From the NCBI GenBank assembly GCA_002964805.2, contig PUDQ02000019.1, positions 186,001 through 250,000 on the forward strand: a stretch of DNA of 64,000 nucleotides. Reading direction: 5' to 3'. Below, piece by piece: positions 45,673-59,051 of this stretch. Source of the stretch: Trametes villosa. Lineage: Eukaryota > Basidiomycota > Agaricomycetes > Polyporales > Polyporaceae. The notes below the pieces were generated by a model. That model had not been told where the DNA came from. It did not search any database and saw nothing but the letters and a program-made list of their open reading frames with translations. A program made the position numbers and the translations under genes. Position 1 is the stretch's first letter. Every line of letters starts with the position of its first letter.

Positions 45673-46245
45673 TTAGGAGCCTACGCCGCCGGCGTGAGGA
45701 CGCGTTGCGCCGTGGTACACCACGGGACCGCCATAAGCCGAGCGAAACGCCCCGTGGTTGCCGGGTGACCCTGCTGCAAAGACACGAAGAAGGGCAGGGA
45801 TTCTGACGTACTTTAACGGCCATAAATCACGTAACCCGTATACAGACTAGGAAGACTTACATCGGTGTTCGCAAGCAGGAAGCTCAGCGAGAGCATGCGC
45901 GGCTTCGGTGAGATGATCCTCCTGGGCACAGAAGTATAGAGCGGACGCCCACCGGCACATCGAGGCGAGAACCGGTACACGCAGCGCCAGGCGTTCCTGG
46001 AGCGATAGCCTTCTGTCGAAGGAAGCCCAAATGAGCGTCAGCGGGGGTAGGTCGCGGCAGCCGTTCGCAACCATCCGTGCACGCGGTATCAAAAGCCCGG
46101 CACAGCACGTACTTTGAAGCACCTCCCCGAGCCCCGAACGGTGTGCGTCGAAGGTGATGAGGGTCTGAGGGCAGCGAGCGAGCACATGCTGGGCGAGGTA
46201 GCCGTTTATATGTAAGGCGGCGGCAGCTTCGGGCGGCCGATGCAT
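45673..46245 (-). CDS. Orphan protein, two exons
   Basis: Hypothetical 161-residue protein. Minus-strand exons 46245-45861 and 45773-45673; the GTAAGT...TTGCAG intron restores frame. The first exon has several cysteines and helix-like stretches (LSLQERLALRVPVLASM), with alternating hydrophobic and polar residues that resemble two or three helical repeats; no known repeat motif fits. The short last exon is Gly/Tyr-rich (SAYGGPVVYHGATRPHAGG). A further 3' exon is possible. Confidence 0.45.
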
Positions 46246-47235
46246 CTAGAATAGCGATCGCTCCAGGGCGGCAATTTTTAACGTATTGCCGGGGAGTCGA
46301 CGGCGTTGAGTATAGCGTGCCGAGCGGGCGGTCCGATCAAAGGAGAGCATCTAACCACTTCGGCAGCGATCAGTGCTTGGAGCGCGGACGAGCGGGGGTC
46401 CTAGGGGACGAAGCACACGTACGGATCGTCTAGAACGGTTGTATGAGCGTGAGTGCGAATTGGAAGCGGTCGGATGAGTTTGTATGGCAGACTGCTGCCG
46501 GAGGAAAGGGAGAGAGGCGGCCGATGGATCGGGAAGGAAGAGGAAGGCGTCAGGGATGTATTACTGCGATTGCCTTACAGAGAAGTGTTGAACCGGGTGC
46601 AAGCGATGTGGCATTGCCGGCGCGCAGGCCCAGATGATCGCCCGTCGCCGTCTGGGAGTTCTGCTTCTGCCCTCATGCGCCCGTTCACAGCAGCCAGGCT
46701 CCCCTCTACCGTCCCCTTATTTTTTGTGTTGCACTTGAGGTGAATGCTCGCGCAAGCCCGGTCTTGGTGCGTGCAAGGCTGCGGGCGCCAAGGGCTGCGG
46801 CGGAGGGTAGAAAGGATTTAGGGGAGGCGGCGGCATCTCGGCAGGCGCTTACGTGAGCGGGGGGTACGTGGCGTGTGGCTCTGTGATTGACATGGAATTT
46901 TTGAACTCCTGACTCTTTCCCCATTGTCGGGACGAGCATCATCGATATCCGAACCCGATCTCTCCCATTCGCACTCCATTTCGTCCGCTTCCGACCTGCG
47001 ACGCCCAGCCCGTCTTCCTCGCAGGCCCCGTTCCCAATCAGGACAGCACAAAACGTAACTTTCTTCCGTTCTCGAGCTCGCGTCGTCCAACTCACCGCCC
47101 ACATGTACGTAGCTACCGTCGCCACCGTCGTCTCGCACGACAACACAGCAACGCCCACCGAGAGCGTTCAGAACACCCGTCAATATATCACATTCCATAC
47201 CCCGCAGCGTCGTACGCTAGCCACACCGTCCACGC
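46246..47235. other. Upstream region of the 47.2-kb gene
   Basis: No gene called. The 130 bases before the ATG at 47236 are conserved in the inverted copy near 38,800-38,915, so that duplication included upstream sequence. Confidence 0.4.
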
Positions 47236-49057
47236 ATGGCGCTCGTCGTGCCTCCCCCGCCCGTCGAGGCTCTCCGGCGCTCGTCCCGCATCTCTCTTCG
47301 TCGTCGCTTACCCACCCCCGTGAGCAGCCGTAACGGCATCACCCCTTCCACCACCGCCCTCGTCGACGCTTCCACGCTTCGGCGCGACTCGTACAAGCCC
47401 CGCAGCCGTGTGAGCGCAGCATCCCCGACAGCCTCCCGTCACCGCGCAAAGAACCTTTCGGCTGCGGCTCTACCCATCCGAGCAGGCACGAAGCGCAAGC
47501 GTCTTACGAGCCCGCCAGATCTGCCCGATCAGCCGCGATACAAGCTCGTCGTCGCGGAACCCCATTCAGACGACGAAGGGCAGACACCACGCCAGCTTCG
47601 GTATGCGAAGCGCCAGCGCCTTCTCGTCGCCCCTTCGGGCATCGATGCACCCAATACCATTATCGCGCAGGACTCGTCGTCTTGCGTCCACGACGGCCAA
47701 GAGAATGGGAGCCTAGCTATACAGTCTCCCTCGTTGACGGAGGTCGCTATCACCCCTCAAGCAGTAAGCGATCTACAGGAGAAGGCGGTCTGCACAGACA
47801 CAGACTGTCCTGTTTTCACTCCTCTTCACCGGCGCGCTATCTTCTGGCGCCATCGTACGGCCGACTCAACGGAGCTGACGCTATGGAAAGCAGTCTGTCA
47901 GGAGCGTGTGGAACACCTGTACGTCTCATTTCGTGGCGTCGTCCATCCCTTCCCTCCCCTACCTTTCTCTGATGCGTCTCATATACAGGAAATCTATCTA
48001 TCGGGACGTCTTCCGCGCCGTGGTTCATGCTGAGGCTGCATCTGTCCACGAGGAGCAGGCAAAGGCTGCTGCAGCATCGGCGCCAGCGCCTGTTATCAGC
48101 GCCGGTCCGCCCTCTTCGATACCGAGCGTTCCGGTATCGGACGCCGGCATGCAGGCCCAGTTCGCGCTCTACACCCCCTCCCACTATTCCTCTATCGACG
48201 TCGACGGCGACACGGACATGGACGCGGGAAGCTCGAGCGAAGAGGACAGTGAAGACGGCGAAGATGAGGACATGGACGAGGACGTCCCTGAGGTGGCGTA
48301 CGAACAGGTCCTGATCCTCGATACCCCGGCGTCCCCCGCAGCCAATGTGCCCCGCCTGCCCCGACTATCCTCGATCCGTGTATCCAGCCTGGAACCGCAC
48401 CCTCCGTCGTCCAGGGATGGCTTGTCGTTCATCGGACGCGGTACCCCTGCAGACCCTCTCCGCCTTGCCGACTGGGCGGCTCCTGCGCCACCACTCTCGC
48501 CTCGTGCGTCCTCGACGTCGTGGAGCCCAGAGCCGCTCTACTTTACGCCCGATATGGTGCCCCAGCCCGCCGCGACCGGGGTGAACGCTATACAGCCCGA
48601 GTTCGGCCTCGGTGGCGCGATGTCGTGGCTGGATCCCGCGCTCCATGGGGAGTCCGTGTCGCCTTCGCCCTCGCCCACCCCTACCGCCTTCCCGGTCGCC
48701 ATGCCCGCCTTCGACGCTAGCGCGTTCGGCGAGGTCTCGATGCCTCAACCCGCGTTCGGGGGCATGTCCGCCACCAGCGCTGCTTTGCCAAGCCCGACTG
48801 GATGCCCGTTGCACGAGAGTTTCCTGGAGTGCCTGCGCGCCCCCGGATGCGCGGGCCCGGAACTCGGCGCCTCGCCCTTTTTTGCGCCGTCTCCTTGTCC
48901 GGCATTCGCCCAGCCGCATCTGCACACGGCCCCCTCCACGGACCTCACGCCCTCGTTCGCGGCACCATCGGCGGTGTTCCCGAACCAGGAGCTCGCGCAG
49001 TTCGTGCGCTCGCATCTGGTGCCGGGGTCGGTGACACTCAGCCATGCGCTCGGGTGA
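47236..49057 (+). CDS. Orphan nuclear-type protein, intact parent of the 38-kb pseudogene
   Basis: Hypothetical 583-residue protein. Exons 47236-47918 and 47989-49057 with a 70-nt GTACGT...ATACAG intron. The N-terminus is basic (SSRISLRRRLPTPVSS) with a nuclear-localisation-like AGTKRKRL. A compact, probably folded segment spans the intron (CPVFTPLHRRAIFWRHR, LTLWKAVCQERVEHLKSIY). After it come an acidic stretch (SSSEEDSEDGEDEDMDEDV) and a long Pro/Ser/Ala-rich tail containing FGLGGAMSWLDPALHG and PNQELAQFVRSHL, both conserved in the pseudogene. The mix of basic, acidic and Pro-rich regions suggests a nuclear regulatory protein; no DNA-binding motif is visible. Confidence 0.65.
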
Positions 49058-51402
49058 ACGACATGCATCCCGTCGCCACCCGTCGTTCAGGCTGTATACA
49101 CGCTGCCGTTCGTCCGACCTCGACCCGTACCTCGCTCTCAACGCTATCAATCGCTCTGCCGTCGCACTGCTTTCCAAGTCTCCCAATCGCCTCTTCTCAA
49201 TCTCCCCCTCTCCATCTCACCCTCGTCATACATATCTCTCGTATCGCCTGGATAAGCGGCGGGCACGGACGGTACCGACGTGTTCGCGCGCTCGTAGTAG
49301 TACGTAAGTACTTGGACCGGAATCTCCTGTAATATCTCGTGCGGATTGTATTCTACCTGGAGGGCGCCTCCGCGGTTCGGAGGGCCCCGTCTCTGCTCCT
49401 CGCGTCGTGATTCTGCCTGTCTACCGCGCTCGCCTGGATGCTGAGCCCGAGAGCCGACTTCGGGTGCTGATAGTCTTTGCTCATGGGAGAGTATACCGCG
49501 GGCGGCCAGGGAGGATCACAACGTTGTCCTCGGGTTTTCCGCGAGGCGCGTGCTTCGACTTCGCCAGGCGGTGCTAGAAGTCGACACGAGAACAAGGGCG
49601 TCGCACCAGGTGAGCAAGGTCCTTGTTGTGTCGCCATCGTGCTCCAGTCTCACGCGGCTACCCTTGCATTTGTTCGGGCTGTGTGCCGGGCTTCTTTTCT
49701 AGAGTCTACGCAGGAAGACGTGCGCGACAACTCCGCTGCCAGCTTCGCGGGCTGTGCTTCCTTCTGGCTTTCGATTGTGCTTGGTACTACGAGTCAAGCC
49801 GCCTCGTCCGCGTACGAGCTCCGGGTGAGCGCGCCACTCACTTGTCATGATCTTGCGTTGTCGCCCTCGATTCGTGCCCGTGTTTGTGTATACCTGAGCT
49901 CTGAATAAGTGAGTCAGTTCCGTTCGGGGCCGATGCGGCCGTTCGCCGCTCGCCCCAGCTCTCGTTTCGTGGAGGACGGATCAGTCTTCGATGATCGAAC
50001 GCATATGCCTGGCCAGAGGCACCCTTCACGAGGATCGCCAAATTTGCTTTTGTCTTGGTTCTTCCGGGAGCTGGGTGGGAGTGAGTCGGAGCTCCGAGCC
50101 AGCTCTTGGCGAGCACGGTACTGCTCGGGAGCAAACAGACACCCACAAGTGGATATTTGGATCACACGGCGAGGTGCAGAAGGACATGGCTGCGCACGGC
50201 GTCGTGCTTCCTGCCATGATGCACGCTCCCCCGGATACTTCTCGCGCGACATGAGGGGCGGAGTACCGCCTGCACGCCGGCGATGAGTTCCACTTTTTCT
50301 TATCCAAGAGCATCAGCTTCCCAGGGCGACATGATCGTTGTTCAACGAGCCCAGTGGGTGCATTCGCATATTGTCTCGGTGCGCATCGCGATATGGCGCC
50401 TACAAGCGTTTGCGCAAGGCTCAGACGATCTCGAATCCCGAGGGTCCTCCGTCGGTTAGTTGATAGAATGAGGAATTGCTTCGCGGTTGATATTTACGGG
50501 AGCTCTTGTCACTAGGGAAGTGCCGCCTCGGCCGGCGGCTCAGACCTTGTGTGCCCAAGTTGTTCAGGAAAGTAACAGAGGACACCACAGCAGAGGGGGC
50601 AGGGCGTCGAGAGGAGAGCCCGAAGATCGACTATCATCCAACCCGGAGTGAAGCAGGAGCCCGAGTGCGAGGAGGAGGAGGAGGGATGAAGACGTCATTA
50701 ACCTGCGACTTGGACTGGGACCAGCGCCGGACAACGTGATGGACAGCTGTGACTGTCACTGCCAGTAACCGGCCGTGAACTCCGATTGCATTTCCGATCG
50801 AGCGGCCTACAACTATTTTGTAAGCCGTCAAAGGTCGAGTTAATCAACATAAGCAATAATTCCAGGTGCCCTTCCCGCCGGGACGCACTGGATTAATAGC
50901 GTGACACACGGCCAGCCCTTTTTGCGGGCGCTTGTGCGTGACCGCACGCGTCCTGGCGCCAAAGCAACACCCATGCCTATGCAGGCGACGCGCCTGCCTC
51001 GCCACCGTTGCTGCACGACCACCGCGCACATGAGCCGCCCCGCGCTGCGCCTACTACGGACTGATGTGGTGAGTTCTGGGGCCTGCCCTGTGTCGCGCCT
51101 CAGCTTCGCCCACCTACACCAACGCGCCCTAGCCTTTGCACTTGAGTTGGAGCCCCTCGAGTACCTCTTTTGCGGGCTGACGGACGACTTTAACATAACA
51201 CAGTCTATTACAAGACACCAGCGCGCTCAGCGCGCCACGACAGGCATAATCTAGCAGCAATAACTGATGTAGTACCGGTACTTTTTCGATGAGGGAGCCT
51301 CCATGTCCGGAGCCGCCTCTGCTACCGCGCATGCGCACAGGAGATCTGGGGGCAAGCTGCGTCAGCGGAAGCTGGGCAAGCTGGCATGCACACATATCTA
51401 AC
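49058..51402. other. Intergenic, with dispersed repeat copy A
   Basis: No gene supported. The right part (about 50,590-51,070) is a repeat shared with 63.4-64.0 kb. Confidence 0.4.
50590..51070 (+). repeat. Dispersed repeat, copy A
   Basis: Aligns with 63,410-63,900 over several blocks: GGAGAGCCCGAAG, CTACAACTATTTTGTA, then GGGACGCACTGGATTA and GCGTGACACACGGCCAG, and the following GGCGC-rich part. Divergence is visible, so the copies are not recent. Type unknown. Confidence 0.65.
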
Positions 51403-52802
51403 TCACCACGTTGCACGGGGGCGTTTCACGAACGTGTCGACGAGGGAATTGGATTTGCGCTTGACCAACGGTACGCGCGTCGGCGCCACGATGACGCGCA
51501 GGTATTCGACGTCGAAGCAGTAGACGTCCTTCGCCGAACGCCCGCTGCCTCGCTGGCCCGCCTTCCGGTCGCCGATGCTGAAGTGCTGCATGGAGAATTT
51601 CGCTACGACGGTCGCGCCGCGCAGCTTCTCCATGTATTGTTTTGGCTCGATGAGAGCGCCCGCGGTGTCGAATGCAGGCAGGGGGCGGGTGCTGTGGGTC
51701 TCCTGAATCGCCGCGAGCGCCGCAGCGGACACAGCTGTCGCAGTAGGCCACCGTTGAATGGAGAACGCAGGACCAACCGCTGCTGCTACGTGAGTTTGCC
51801 ACCGCTTAACTAGACAGCAAAGCACATACCTTCGGCCTCGTCCGTCGTTCCGCTATCACCCACGGGCTGTGAGCATTGCCAGAAGTTAGTGAGGGTAGCA
51901 CATGGACGTACAACTGCAGTACGCACCTCGAAGACTGCATGGCGCAGACGCACATGAGGGAATGAGGCGTCGGGGAAAGTGACTCCCTGCGTCTGCGTCG
52001 CGTTCGGGGTTGCCTTAGTCCTGACAAACTCTTGAACATTCTTGAGCGCAAGGTGGTAGTCGTCGGCAGCTGCGTTGAACGGAGCGTCGGGAGGCGCGAG
52101 AGCAAAAGCTAGGGTTGTGTCGGCGAACGCCCCATGGAAGGTAGGAGTCCAGTTGCCGTCAGGTTGCAGGAAGCAGAAGTCGTTGGCTACTTTTCCGATG
52201 ATAGTGAAAGTTGCTGCCTCAGGAGGGGAAGATGGTTCGTCCGAGGGGCCACCTGACTCATCAGCCGCGGCACCGGCCTCGAGCACAGCGCGGTCGACGA
52301 GCACATCACCGTACCCCTGCCTGTTCCACACATAGGCTGTACGGACCTGAGGACCCTGGGCAAGGTAGCCCGCATCGTCGCAGATCGACAAGCGGATATC
52401 TTCAACCTCCACCGCGTCATGCAACAGCTTCGCCGCACGAGAAGCCGGCGAGCCAGGAGAGGAAGCAGCCGAAGCTGGGCCGTTTATGTGGAACGGCATT
52501 CCGAGTGGTTTAAGCGGTGTGGAGGGCGTTTTCGGAGCACCGGGGGTGGAAGGTGTCGAAGGTGTGTGAGGAACAGGTGTCAGGGGGCTGTCGCGCGAGG
52601 GGGGCGGCGGAGGTGTAGAAGGCGGAGGAGAGATCGTGTTGTTGGGGGGAGCAGGTCCAGGTCCATCGGAAGCCTTGGAAGTCTGCGCAGAACGCAGGCT
52701 GCGGTCGTTGCCACTTGCAGTAGTTTTAGGCTTGGGGCCCATTTCTATATGGGTCACAAAGCGGTCAGGAGAGTAGGTCCGCGTTGGCAGAGTGGACCCC
52801 AT
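51403..52802 (-). CDS. Unknown gene head-to-head with the Helitron
   Basis: Hypothetical 431-residue protein; minus-strand exons 52802-51927, 51866-51830 and 51785-51403 join in frame. The start may instead be the ATG at 52742 (411 residues). After a long Pro/Thr/Ser-rich N-terminus (PPPSTPPPPPSRDSPLTPV) there is a folded-looking middle (DIRLSICDDAGYLAQG, ATFTIIGKVANDFCFLQPDG) and a C-terminal part with alternating hydrophobic strands (LRGATVVAKFSMQHFSIGD, DVYCFDVEYLRVIV) ending in a basic tail. The strand pattern would suit an OB-fold-like or other beta-barrel nucleic-acid-binding domain, but this is inference. Its ATG is only about 260 bp from the Helitron ATG on the opposite strand, so the two may share a promoter and an element. 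Confidence 0.65.
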
Positions 52803-53059
52803 ACCTGGTAGATGTCAGATGAAGTCGCGGGCTTCGATGCTTTGTTGACGTCCCCCGCGGACGTCGTCAGCGGCGTGGCGCTCCTGAGCCAAGAACTGTA
52901 TAGTTGTGGCAAATGTGTACCAATTCGGCATGTCCTTATGCGGCGGCGAGTCGGCCTTCGGAGGCTGGGGTTCAACAGCTGGGTGACCACCACCAGGCTT
53001 CTACCAACCCCGCGATGAGGAAGTCCGGACCGGGACAGTACCAATGACAACACCTGCGC

Positions 53060-56000
53060 ATGGACATGCCCCCTCCTAGCTCGTCTTCCTATGAAAGCTT
53101 GACGGTGTCAGAACTACTGTCCGTGGCGAGGCAAAGCAGATTCACCTTGCCCAACGATGCCCGCCGCAACAAGGCGTCGCTGATCTCTTACCTCCGCCTG
53201 CACGCTCCGCCGACCTTGCTGCAAGACCTAGACGAAGCGGTGGATCGCCGGGACGTGGAACGCGAGGCCCGACGCGCAGAGGCCGCATCCCGGAGACAGG
53301 CTTCCCAACAACAACGCAGGGACGTCGGAGCTATTGCCAGCGCCGCACCGCTTGAACGGCATACCTCCAGGTATCTCTCCCTTCCTTCGCAGGACCAGGC
53401 CTTCTCCGCCGCTTCAGAGTTCTTTGAAGCCACGGGTAACGCGGCATTGGCTACGTCTGTCTGTGCTGTCTGTGCGCGCGAGGTCAACCGCGCCGCCGAC
53501 GGTGTTCAAGCCCTGAAGCTCACGGACCTACCAGGCAAGGCTTCACTACGTCCCCACCGCCCCCACCCAGCGCATGACTTGTTCGATGGCTGTCTCCTCC
53601 AGCCCGAGGGCGTCCATGTCACGGAAGACGCTGGAGTCTCCGTCACAACGTGTCGCACCTGCAGGGAGCAGCTGAAGCGCAACAGCGAGCTACCCCCGAG
53701 GCTCTCGTTAGCCAACGATCTCTGGATCGGCCGGGTGCCGTGGCAGCTCAACACACTCACCGTCCCGGAGCAGATGCTCATCGCGCACCTCTATCCCCGG
53801 GTTTACGTCTTCAAGCTGTATCCCAAAGGGGCCTCCTGGAGCCCGGAGGATGAGTCCTTGCAGCGTGCCATGCGGGGCACCGTTTCGACCTATGACCTCG
53901 CAGTCGACGATGCAGCACGTATGGTCGACGGTCTCCTGCTCCCCCAGATGCCATCGGTCCTCGCGTCCGTCATATCTGTCACCTTCATCGGCGTCAGCTC
54001 AAGCGTACACTGGAAACGCTGGATGCGCACCACATTCCGCGTGCGCAGACATCACGTCTCGGAGGCCCTCCGGTGGCTGAAGGAGAACAACTCACGGTAC
54101 TACGGCAACATCTCCATCAGTAACGACCGTCTGGAGCTGCTACCTGAAGACGATGTTCCAACGGAGCTGCTTAGCATCGTGCGTCACTGCGAGGACGGCT
54201 CCATCGCCGTACAAGAGGGCGCTGGCTATGTTCCCGAAGACGACGATGAACCAGGCGCAGGTCACACTGTGGAAGATGGAGATCAAGATCAGACGGGTCC
54301 CGACGGGACGGTCCCAAGCGCACAGGCTGTGCCTGAAGGTATGCCGATAACTAATACTTCAGTGCGCCGTTCTCATGCGTCCTAGATCCCGACGTAATAC
54401 CGCTTCAGTTGTCAGGTGCAATCGATACCGACCTTACAAAGCTGACCGCAAACGAAATGATGGTGTGGGGGTTGGCAAACCTGTGGACGACGGGAGCTGA
54501 AGGTGGCTACGCTGCACGCCATGGCAGCCAGGCTGTGAATGACTTCGGGCGGGCAAGGGCAGGCGCACGCGATGGTGGCGAAGGGTCCGCCCAGGACGCA
54601 GGCGCCGAGGAGGACGATGCGGCAAACTTCTTCGAGAGGGCTTTCCCATGCCTCTTCCCATATGGCCATGGCGGACTCGAGCGCCGGCAGCGTGTGCTTG
54701 TCGACTTCAGGGAACACGTCCAATGGTGCTTGACGTACTGGGACCGACGCTTCCGCACGCACGAGACTTTCTCTTTCGTCGCTTTCGGCATTCAGCAGCG
54801 TCGCCAAGCGTTGCTCTCCGCCAGAGTGCAGATGCGTCAACGCACCTTCGATCAGGAAGCTAGGGTCCTTTCCACCATCTCTGTCGAACGCCTCCAACGC
54901 GCGGCGGAACAGGAGGCTGCCAAGGAGCCGATCACAGACGCCGCGGTCTTGCTGCTGAAGCGCCTCGTCCATGGCACCGCCGGTCGTGTTCAAGGTTCCG
55001 ACGCGTCGAGGTTCAAGATACGAGGACAAATCTGGTCCACATGCTTGCGGCATGGGCCGCCGTCCCTGTGGGTCACAATCAACCCCAGCGACATCCACGA
55101 CCCCGTCGCGCAGGTCTTCGCCGGCTGCGAGATAGACCTCGACCGCTTTGTGGCCGCGTCTGGTCCCTCGAGCGCCGCCCGAGCGAGAAGTGTAGCTGCA
55201 GATCCATACGCTGCTGCGAAGTTCTTCCACTTCACTATCGAGACCATCCTCGAGAGGCTCTTCCAGATCCGCGTCACCAGCCACGGCGTGCATTCAGGGA
55301 TGGGAGTGCTCGGCCGCGTCAGCGCGTACGTGGGGTCGGTCGAGTCTCAGGGCCGGGGCACCCTGCACCTCCACATGTTGCTGTGGCTAGCCGACACACC
55401 GTCTGCGGACGAGCTACATAGCTTGTTGAAGACTGAGGAGTTCCGCGAGCGCGTCGTCTCCTACATCCGGGCCAACGTCCGCGCATACGTACCTGGACTC
55501 GAGTTGGCGCAGTCTGTGAAGGCGATCCCGAGGGAAACGGACATTTCCTACAACAGGCCACCCAATCCTTCGTCTCCTTCGTACGACACCGATGTGGTCG
55601 AGTTCGAACGTCGCCTAGCGCGAGTGCAGCAGCTGCACACCTGCAAGGAGCGCAGATGCCTCTTCTACAACAAGCACGGGAAGCTGACGTGCAAACGTCG
55701 TGCCCCGTTCGAGCGCGCCGAAGATGACTATGTCACGGAGACCGGGAAGTGGGCGGCGAAGCGCTTGTATGCCTACATGAACGGCTGGAATCCCTCCGTC
55801 CTCGTCAATGCACGCTGCAACAACGACATCAAGCTCTTGACAAACGGAGCGGACACAAAGAACATCACGTTCTACGTGTCGTCGTACGCGGGCAAGAAGC
55901 AAGGCAAGAACTTCAATCTCTCAGCCGTCATGGCCGACGGGTTTGCCTACCACGAGGGCCACATTCGAGCGGAGTACCTGCAGAACCTCCGGGAGCAACA

Positions 56001-59000
56001 ACGGCTCCTGCTGTTTCGGCTCGTCCACAACATCAATCGTGAACAAGAGCTGGCGGCACCGATGGTCGTATCATACCTCATGGGGTGGGACGACGTGAAG
56101 ACTTCACACACGTACACCCCGCTGTATTGGTCTTCGTTCGCAGCCGCGCTTTACAACAAGTTCCCTGACTTGCGCATGGTCAACACGTGAGTTCCTAAGG
56201 CAGCTGATTATGAACTACTGCTCACTCACCACACTGAACAGAAGCACCACCTCCACCGCCGTGCGCGCCGAAGACGGGAGGGGCGTCGAAGGCGAGGGGT
56301 CTGCCACAGAGACTACATCTCAGGATGGTAGTCCCGACGCCGAGGTCAGCAGTACCACGCTTTCGGACGAGCAGTTCATCTAATGTGATAGTTGTCCAGG
56401 AGGGCGAAGCGCAAATCACCATTGAACTTGGCGCAAACGGACGGGTACACGCCAAGTCACAGGTTACGGACTACGCGTTGCGCGGAGATGCCCTGGAAGA
56501 CCTCAATCTCCTGGATTTTGTCGCAGACACCTACGAAAGTGATCGTCCCCCAAACGGCGCAGGACTAGCCGAACCACAGGACGTGCAGGCTGACACTCAG
56601 GCTCGCGGCCGAGGCCGACCACCCAACCTACGCAGCGAGTACCGCCAGGAGCACCCCCGCGCGGCCACGCGCCTCCGTGTAGTTCGAAGCCGTGGTCACA
56701 GGAACCTTCCCAACATCATAGGGCGGTGGTTCCCGAGGCGCGATGACGACGGCGTCCGCCAGGCCTACTGTGCGTCCATGCTCCTGCTGCTCAAACCGTG
56801 GAGAGACATCTCTGTCGACCTGAAGGCGGAAGGTGAGACGTGGGAGGAAGCATTCTCGCGGTTCGAGCAGGCGGCCCCACCGTCGGTTGCGTTCGTTCTG
56901 TCCGGCATTCAGTACTTCCACGAGTGCTCGCTGGCCGCAGACGCACAGCATGAACGGGAAGACACTGCAGACGGCGGGGATGCTGGGCCGGTTGACGAAG
57001 ACGTAGCCATGGCGGACGACGTGGAACCCGGTGTCCCAGAGGTGGGGATGGAAGTTGAGACGGAGGACGGCCTGCGCTTACTCCAGGCAACACAAGTCAG
57101 CTTCCCCGAGAGGGCGCATGCCGCTCTCGCGCTCGAAGCTGGTCGGCACGCCGGCTTGTTCGCGGAAGACGCGGCGCGCACTTGGGACGTGGCGCCGCAC
57201 TGGGCGCCGGTGGGGAACGCTAGTGGGGAAGACCTCCGCAACCTCGAAGAGTGGAAAGCACGTCTGGCGGAGGACGTGCTAACACAGACACAGGCATTCG
57301 CCCCACCGCCTCCGCCTGCCGGCCACGAACCTCCGAGCAGACCGGCCGGCGTGCAGACGTTGGCGGACGCCATGGGGGCACATCCAGACCGGGAAGCCGG
57401 GATTGTAGTGGCAAGTACGCCGGGCGCGGAGCGCGCCATTCCTCCCATGGCCGTGGAAGAGCTGAAGGAGGACCAGCGGCGCGCATACGACATTGTCGTG
57501 TGGCACCTCGATCAGACCTTGCAAGGCAACACCGTACCGCCGTTGAGGATGGTCCTGTACGGCGAGGGCGGCACTGGCAAGTCTCGGGTGATCCAGACCA
57601 TCTCCCAGGCCTTCTCAGCCAGGGCTTCAGCATTCCTGCTGGTGAAGTCAGCGTACACGGGGATAGCGGCGTCGCTCATCGACGGCAAGACTTGTCACGT
57701 CATCGCCCACATACCTGTCGGCAGCGGCAACCTCTCAGACGAAGCAAAGCGCGCATTGCAAACGTTCTGGCGGGGTCGCCGGTATCTCGTCCTCGACGAG
57801 TACTCCATGCTGGCTAAGTCCTTCTTGGCGAAGCTCTCCCTTCACCTCAGCATCGCGCTCGAGGGATCGGGCCTCGATCCATCCCATTCGTTCGGCGGCC
57901 TCAATGTCATCCTGTGCGGCGACCTGCATCAGTTCCCCCCAGTGGCGTGCTCACCCGCGGAGGCCCTCTATCGCCCGGTCAACATCGGCGTCGACAACTC
58001 CGAACGTATGCTTGGGAGGCGCATCTACGAGGAGTTCACGACGGTAGTCATGCTGCAGGAGCAGATGCGAGTGACGGACCCAACCTGGCGGCAGTTCCTC
58101 GTTCATCTTCGCTACGGCCAGGTCACACAGGACGATGTCAAGATGTTGAAGGCGTTGGTAGTGGGGCAGCCGGGTGTCTCGTCGTCATACAACGTCGCAG
58201 ACGAGAAGTGGGCAGACGCATCTCTCGTGACTCCGCGCCATGCAGTGCGGAAGGCGTGGAACAGTGCGGCCGTGCGGAAATGGTGCGCTGAGCAGGGACG
58301 GGTGATGTTCGTGGTGAAGGCGGACGACCGGATAGCAGGACGAACGCTCACTCTGAAAGAGCGCTACGCCCTGGCACGGCGCGGCAAGACGGACACCAGG
58401 CGGAGACGGAGAGACCTGCCGGACGAGATCGAGCTGGCAATTGGCATGAAGGTGATGGTGACTAGCAACATTCAGACGGACCTCGACCTAGCCAACGGCT
58501 CGCGGGGCGAGATCGTGGACATCATCCTTCACCCTGATGAGCCTCCCCTGGAGGGCGGATCCCTCGTTCACCTCAAGCACCTCCCAGCCTACATCCTTGT
58601 CAAGCTCCATCGCACCCGCGCTGGTCAGCTGCCTGGCTTAGAGGAGAACGTGATCCCGGTGGAACCGGCGTCGATGACGATGCAAATCCAGGTGGGCAAC
58701 AAGGACGGCAAACCCATCAGGCGGAGCGTCAAGAGGCGTCAATTTCCCATCACCGCTGCATACGCATTCACAGACTACCGCTCCCAAGGACAGACCATCC
58801 CCCTCGTCATAGTCGACATCAAATCACCGCCGGGCCCGAGCAAGCTGTCGCTGTTCAATCTCTATGTCGCACTCTCCCGAAGCAGCGGCCGGGAGACAAT
58901 CCGTCTTCTGCGGGACTTCGAAGAGTCACTGTTCATGCAAGCGCACGATCCAGATCTCCTCACCGAAGACGACCGCTTGGAGGAGCTGAACCGGCGGACG

Positions 59001-59051
59001 AAGTTGTGGTGGGCGGAAATGGCAGGCGAAGCAGGACGGGCGCACGGGTAG
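53060..59051 (+). CDS. Helitron Rep/helicase (RepHel) transposase
   Basis: Rolling-circle transposase of 1941 residues. Exons 53060-54338, 54386-56186, 56242-56327 and 56392-59051; all junctions keep frame. Part 1 (to about 430) has paired CXXC motifs (CAVCAREV, CRTCREQ) and LWIGRVPWQLNTLTVPEQML, the DUF6570-type region seen in fungal Helitrons. Part 2 is the Helitron-like N/Rep domain: FPCLFPYGHGG, SLWVTINPSDIHDP, the HUH site GRGTLHLHMLLW (about 749), and paired tyrosines FYVSSYAGKK (about 922) that would make the nicking bond. Part 3 is a PIF1/RecD-type helicase: Walker A GEGGTGKS (about 1445), motif II VLDEYSML (about 1524), motif III CGDLHQFPPV, motif V FTDYRSQGQTI, motif VI YVALSRSSG (about 1881). 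No stop or frameshift interrupts any motif, so the element may be autonomous. Confidence 0.92.

Noticed and set aside
54412..55293. 293-codon minus-strand open frame
   Set aside because: Antisense to the Helitron Rep domain, where the plus-strand frame has the HUH motif.
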